Assembly (NCBI GenBank): GCA_026770595.1
Contig: MU634478.1
Coordinates: 1-11,957 of the forward strand
Length of the DNA stretch: 11,957 nucleotides
Source of the DNA: Ochromonadaceae sp. CCMP2298
Taxonomy: Eukaryota; Sar; Synurophyceae; Ochromonadales; Ochromonadaceae
Reading direction: 5' to 3'
Shown here: positions 11,001 through 11,957 of the stretch, piece after piece
Position numbering within the stretch: position 1 is the first letter of the stretch
How the letters are laid out: each line of letters starts with the position of its first letter
Made by a program: the position numbers and the translations under genes
Notes under the pieces: generated by a model
The model's database searches: none
Told to the model about the DNA's origin: nothing
What the model saw: only the letters and a program-made list of their open reading frames with translations

Positions 11001-11267
11001 GGACAGGGGGGGCAGGGACAGGGGGGCGTGTCTCGCGCCACGCCGCGCAGAGAGGTGAACACCAGTGGGTACGCCTACAGCAGCAACAGGCACGGCAGTC
11101 GGGGTGAGGGCGAGAAAGGCGCCGGGAGGAGCAGCGCTGGCGGTGGGGGTGGTGGGAGCGGGGGGGGGGACGGGGGGGGGAGCGGAAACGGGAGCGGGGG
11201 GGGGGGTGCAGGCAGCAGCCGCACACAGGGGCGTGACCAGCCCAGTGGCAGCCGGGCACCCTTCTAG
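263..11267 (+). CDS. ATG2: Autophagy-related protein 2 (ATG2), giant form, three exons
   Basis: Join 263-982, 1141-10094, 10289-11267: 10,653 coding bases, 3550 residues. ATG2 is a rod-like bridge protein that moves phospholipids from the ER to the growing phagophore, working with WIPI/Atg18 proteins, the scramblase ATG9 and LC3/GABARAP. Visible in order: chorein N domain (1-about 110); I-A-N-W-V-E block (about 155); conserved blocks near 1233-1262, 1379-1420 and 1535-1565; C1670-I-I-D-Y; C1873-V-D-S; acidic linker (about 1950-2717); Q-G-F-D-W (2777-2781); block from 2931; and the C-terminal ATG domain with I-D-Y-R-P (3132-3136), running to D-V-W-N near 3416. A Gly/Gln/Ser-rich tail follows. 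Splice phases agree at both junctions. The family is usually 1,600-2,300 residues; the excess is low-complexity inserts between conserved blocks. Identification rests on both ends and the order of motifs; exact exon structure within the 9-kb exon 2 is less certain. Confidence 0.93.
983..1140 (+). other. ATG2: ATG2 intron 1 (158 bp, CA-repeat rich)
   Basis: Donor AAG|GTACGT at 983 and acceptor CACATAG at 1140 give a phase-0 intron, so exon 1 ending G-A-K-K joins V-V-K-V-A-A-M-E without a shift. Reading through the intron meets TGA at 1001-1003, and the frame just before exon 2 has TAG at 1138-1140. The alternative AG at 1143-1144 would put TAA directly after residue 240, so 1140 is the productive acceptor. 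There is no polypyrimidine tract; the 3' half is (CA)n plus A-rich sequence. A branch-site-like TTAAC lies at 1026-1030, unusually far upstream. Confidence 0.85.
1073..1103 (+). repeat. (CA)n microsatellite in ATG2 intron 1
   Basis: An uninterrupted run of about 15 CA units, preceded by a shorter broken AC run (about 1059-1070) and followed by imperfect CA/A-rich sequence to the splice acceptor. It occupies the place where a polypyrimidine tract would be expected. Confidence 0.95.
1390..1551 (+). repeat. Gly/Ala-rich low-complexity insert in ATG2
   Basis: Codons for a G, A, V and S-rich segment (residues about 324-377) placed between conserved-looking sequence ending G-I-A-Q-V and E-F-R-T-I-A-A-N-V-L-Q. 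It begins exactly at a donor-like CAG|GTAAAA and contains no in-frame stop. It is either a disordered insert, one of many in this protein, or a small unspliced in-frame intron. Confidence 0.6.
2620..2694 (+). repeat. Gly-Ser linker-like repeat in ATG2
   Basis: A (GGCAGTGGA)-like degenerate repeat encodes about 25 residues made almost only of Gly and Ser (residues about 734-758). It separates a block reading V-F-T-A-K-C-D-Y from V-L-C-T-L-S-L-R-T-V-E-V. The latter has the alternating hydrophobic pattern of a beta-strand, so the linker probably forms a loop between strands of the lipid-groove fold. A second GS run of the same kind lies at 5947-5988. Confidence 0.8.
3994..4059 (+). repeat. Two-copy 11-residue protein repeat G-S-T-Y-G-Y-S-S-A-M-G
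   Basis: Copy 1 is 3994-4026 and copy 2 is 4027-4059 (residues 1192-1202 and 1203-1213). The two peptides are identical. Seven of the eleven codons differ, all at synonymous third positions (Ser, Tyr, Gly, Ser, Ser, Ala, Gly). The repeat sits just before the conserved block around residues 1233-1262. Confidence 0.95.
4369..4503 (+). other. Highly charged Arg/Glu/Ala-rich, probably helical segment of ATG2
   Basis: Residues about 1317-1361 read L-L-D-R-L-A-K-T-A-R-R-E-K-R-A, followed by a run dominated by E, R, A and G. The pattern suggests a charged single alpha-helix or coiled coil. A Ser-rich, then Asp-rich linker follows, before the conserved block starting P-P-F-S-L-V-V-S-I-V-D-P. The DNA is a purine-rich imperfect AGAG/GGCAGAGAG repeat, so repeat expansion may have produced it. 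Confidence 0.6.
5389..5640 (+). other. ATG2: ATG2 central conserved block around C-I-I-D-Y
   Basis: Residues 1657-1677 read P-F-E-L-T-K-V-A-V-R-V-R-H, then C1670-I-I-D1673-Y1674-C-C. After a short Gly/Met-rich insert (5476-5560) comes R-V-L-L-T-A-G-L-M-T-V-A-S. ATG2 proteins share a 'C/V-x-x-x-D/E-Y' strand, followed by P, S and a second strand in the middle of the protein, and I take this as the equivalent of the Pfam ATG2 CAD region. The insert splits the block in a way that a loop between two strands would tolerate. Confidence 0.6.
5884..6090 (+). other. ATG2: ATG2 conserved block around C-V-D-S-L-S-T-L
   Basis: Residues 1824 to about 1890 read F-V-E-L-L-L-M-D-H-V-A-L-T-V, a Gly-Ser loop, then L-V-V-S-L-D-A-G-L-V-S-A-T-A and C1873-V-D-S-L-S-T-L. 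The 'T-C-A-D-S-x-x-T-L' signature is one of the best conserved in fungal, plant and animal ATG2 just before the variable linker. Here it reads A-C-V-D-S. Confidence 0.7.
6610..6681 (+). other. 24-residue uncharged hydrophobic run in ATG2 linker
   Basis: Residues 2064-2087 contain only A, T, V, I and F, with three Thr-Ala-Val units and then a Val-rich end; no charged or polar residue stronger than Thr. The length suits one membrane-spanning or membrane-inserting segment, and a charged D-E-L-R follows directly. The DNA is a degenerate nine-base ACTGCSGTT repeat. ATG2 proteins are peripheral and are not known to have a transmembrane helix here, so the role is unknown. Confidence 0.6.
6724..6771 (+). 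repeat. Pro-Leu-Leu tandem repeat in ATG2 linker
   Basis: A nine-base CCCCTACTA-type repeat encodes P-P-P-L-L-P-L-L-P-L-L-P-L-L-P-L (residues 2102-2117). It lies 14 residues after the hydrophobic run and would form an extended, hydrophobic, proline-rich segment. Confidence 0.85.
6865..6975 (+). repeat. Met-Gly repeat block in ATG2 linker
   Basis: ATGGGT/ATGGGC hexamers encode 14 methionines in 37 residues (2149-2185), mostly as alternating Met-Gly. The three central ATGGGT units are identical at DNA level, which points to recent slippage expansion. Confidence 0.9.
8038..8073 (+). repeat. (GAGCAG)6 hexamer repeat, Glu-Gln tract
   Basis: Six perfect GAGCAG units encode alternating Glu-Gln (residues 2540-2551) in the acidic linker, flanked by imperfect GAGCAG-like sequence. 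DNA-level perfection indicates a recent slippage expansion that keeps frame because the unit is six bases. Confidence 0.95.
8581..10094 (+). other. ATG2: ATG2 C-terminal conserved region, exon 2 part
   Basis: From residue 2721 the sequence returns to family-like order: W-Y-V-D-P-S-L-L-E-I, L-P-S-S-L-V-V-K-V-H, Q-G-F-D-W (2777-2781; family usually D-G-Y-D-W or similar), an Arg/Ala-rich helix, L-T-A-K-D-L-F-L (about 2933), R-R-K-V-L-G-A-W, E-L-R-L-Y-V-R-L-L-P-L-R, then Y-F-Q-S-V-M-M-G-A-T-D-V-K-I-D-Y-R-P and L-L-N-I-F-P-P (3119-3165). This is the end of the rod that in the family binds WIPI proteins and ATG9 and faces the phagophore. A Thr-His repeat (9273-9290) interrupts the block after L-D-T-Y. 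Confidence 0.85.
10095..10288 (+). other. ATG2: ATG2 intron 2 (194 bp)
   Basis: Donor AA|GTGAGT at 10095 and acceptor CCCCACAG at 10288, phase 2. The split codon AA|G gives Lys3225 and joins I-P-M-K to D-Y-R-K-Q-G-G-A-M-R, matching the continuous family motif (I-P-x-x-x-Y-x-K-D/Q-G). The intron is pyrimidine-rich throughout, with possible branch adenines at 10254 and 10270. If retained, translation stops at once with the TGA at 10096-10098, inside the donor, and the last 325 residues are lost. Confidence 0.92.
10968..11026 (+). repeat. Four perfect 15-base repeats encoding Q-G-Q-G-G
   Basis: Copies start at 10968, 10983, 10998 and 11013; the unit is CAGGGACAGGGGGGG, the last copy one G short of the full run. 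The DNA copies are identical, so expansion is recent. They lie in the tail after the conserved domain (residues 3452-3471). Each unit adds G-runs of three and seven, so the stretch may form G-quadruplexes. Confidence 0.95.
11142..11212 (+). repeat. G-run cluster encoding Gly/Ser tail of ATG2
   Basis: Many runs of 3-10 G within 70 bases, including runs at about 11161-11169, 11172-11179 and 11196-11206, encode a Gly/Ser-rich tail just before the stop codon. It has strong potential for G-quadruplex formation in the transcript, and it is a likely site of length errors in sequencing. Confidence 0.85.
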
Positions 11268-11637
11268 TAACAGCATCTCCCAACAGCTGGGCATTCTCTG
11301 TATCAAATATCAAACTGTGCATGAACTGACAGCACAACATGTGCACTGCTGTAGTAAGTATTTGAATTGTTAATTCAAACGTACATAGCTTTTTACAATT
11401 GATTGCCAACCTCTTACCCGCTTCCCCTGTTACGGTGGAGATACGGAATGGTATCCTGGGTATGCGTATGTCGCAAATGCGCATGAACTTATGCCTAGAC
11501 ATGTACACTAGTCGGGCTGCTTCTCTTCCCCTGCCCCTTGAGCCCTTCCCCGTGTTAATCCCCCTCCCCCTTCTCCGAGCCCCTCCTCCGTATCTCATCC
11601 GCAGGAGGGATAGATAGAAGGCTTCTCCCACTTCCAC
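11268..11637. other. Non-coding interval between convergent genes (3' UTRs)
   Basis: No convincing gene is present here. GC content drops sharply after the ATG2 stop. The first part (about 11268-11400) is AT-richer and holds a donor-like GTAAGT at 11354 and a perfect hairpin at 11361-11379. The second part (about 11519-11604) is strongly pyrimidine-rich on the + strand and ends in CCGCAG. No AATAAA is found for either gene. The 3' ends of ATG2 and of the - strand gene must both lie within or near this interval. Confidence 0.7.
11361..11379. repeat. Perfect 8-bp AT-rich inverted repeat with 3-base loop
   Basis: TTTGAATT (11361-11368), loop GTT, AATTCAAA (11372-11379). It lies about 95 bases after the ATG2 stop. 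The arms are exact complements; flanking bases do not extend the stem. Its function is unknown; a 3' UTR or 3'-end processing element is possible. Confidence 0.7.
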
Positions 11638-11957
11638 CTACCTCAGGCTGACGGCGGCGGCTACCTCCTCAGAGTGCACCCACTGAACCTCTCTCTTCCA
11701 CTTGTCCGTCTCGAAATGCACGACCAGTTGCAAGTTGAATTGTTTGTAACCTCCACCCGCATAAGCAGTCTCAGGGCCAAGGACCAGCACCTCCCCTGGC
11801 ATGAGATAAATGTCGAAGGGCTCTTTGTCACCCTTGAGCCAGATTTTGAAGTACGTGTGCCACATCAGCCCCACGAGGATGGTGAAGCCAAGAAGCCCCC
11901 TGCCGTCGTGCTCTGCTCGGAAATCGAGGTGTGGGGCCTGTTCCTCCAGGAGGCGAG
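11638..11957 (-). CDS. Partial protein with degenerate 2OG-Fe(II) oxygenase-like beta-helix fold
   Basis: The frame is open from the window edge to TAG at 11638-11640, about 105 residues, 5' end outside the window. Visible motifs: P-H-L-D-F (His 11929-11931, Asp 11923-11925), a middle strand I-L-V-G-L-M-W-H-T-Y-F, then G-E-V-L-V-L-G-P-E-T-A-Y-A-G-G-G-Y and N-L-Q-L-V-V-H-F. This is the order and spacing of a double-stranded beta-helix oxygenase (H-x-D, about 54 residues, second metal His in an H-A-G-x-x-Y strand, then N-x-R). Here the second His is Tyr (11761-11763) and the Arg that would bind 2-oxoglutarate is Gln, so the protein may not bind iron in the usual way. The stop lies inside a good donor (CTGAG|GTAGGT), so the exon may instead splice onward near 11639. 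It is convergent with ATG2. Confidence 0.5.
   Translation of the reverse strand, partial: RLLEEQAPHLDFRAEHDGRGLLGFTILVGLMWHTYFKIWLKGDKEPFDIYLMPGEVLVLGPETAYAGGGYKQFNLQLVVHFETDKWKREVQWVHSEEVAAAVSLR

Larger units (their letters stand above)
10289..11267 (+). other. ATG2: ATG2 exon 3: end of C-terminal ATG domain plus Gly-rich tail
   Basis: Residues 3226 to about 3270 continue the C-terminal ATG domain (L-R-R-G-T-Q-A-L-L-R-T-V, E-T-L-H-V-S-Q-K-L). A Pro/His/Gly-rich insert (10437-10600) splits it. It resumes with G-L-E-Q-A-Y-T-S-I-S (from 3335), V-I-A-I-P-I-R-E-Y and A-V-L-R-P-V-A-G-V-A-E-G-L-S, ending D-E-E-D-V-W-N near 3417, the usual end of the family. Beyond that is about 130 residues of Ser, Gln and Gly-rich tail, ending R-A-P-F before TAG at 11265-11267. 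Confidence 0.88.

Noticed and set aside
11399-11617. Small + strand ORF in the intergenic interval
   Set aside because: It has no start context, no recognisable motif and a composition that simply reflects the pyrimidine-rich tract (Pro/Leu-rich).
1-11957. tRNA, rRNA, CRISPR array, transposon or viral genes
   Set aside because: I saw no cloverleaf, rRNA core sequence, spaced direct repeats with unique spacers, terminal repeats, transposase or capsid/polymerase motifs.

Overview
The window is nuclear DNA from a eukaryote. It is dominated by one very large protein-coding gene, read on the + strand, for the autophagy lipid-transfer protein ATG2. Evidence for a eukaryote is two spliceosomal introns with GT..AG ends, a strong Kozak-type start context, a (CA)n microsatellite and a eukaryote-specific protein family. 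The DNA is very GC-rich in the coding part and intron-poor. I cannot name the organism. The N-terminus resembles the plant/protist style of ATG2, and the long Gly/Ala/Ser/Glu-rich inserts suggest a protist or alga with a GC-rich, low-complexity-prone genome; this is inference only.

Layout: 1-129 holds an open frame that may be the 3' end of an upstream gene on the same strand (weak). 130-262 is a short upstream region or 5' UTR with no recognisable core promoter. 263-11267 is ATG2, with exons 263-982, 1141-10094 and 10289-11267. The splice phases are compatible and give a 3550-residue product. 11268-11637 is a lower-GC non-coding interval between convergent genes, with a perfect AT-rich hairpin and a pyrimidine-rich tract. 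11638-11957 is the 3' part of a convergent - strand gene whose product looks like a degenerate double-stranded beta-helix (2-oxoglutarate/Fe(II) oxygenase-like) domain.

The ATG2 protein keeps the family landmarks in the normal order: N-terminal chorein domain, central conserved blocks including a C-I-I-D-Y block and a C-V-D-S block, the block ending in Q-G-F-D-W, and the C-terminal ATG domain interrupted by intron 2. It is nearly twice the length of the yeast (about 1,590) or human (about 1,940) proteins. The extra length is low-complexity, acidic or repeat sequence inserted between conserved blocks, the largest being about 770 residues of acidic disordered sequence in the linker that in animals binds WIPI and LC3/GABARAP proteins. 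Within these inserts are several structured oddities: an 11-residue tandem repeat preserved at protein level despite synonymous divergence, an uncharged hydrophobic run, a Met-Gly block, and perfect DNA-level repeats near the C-terminus.
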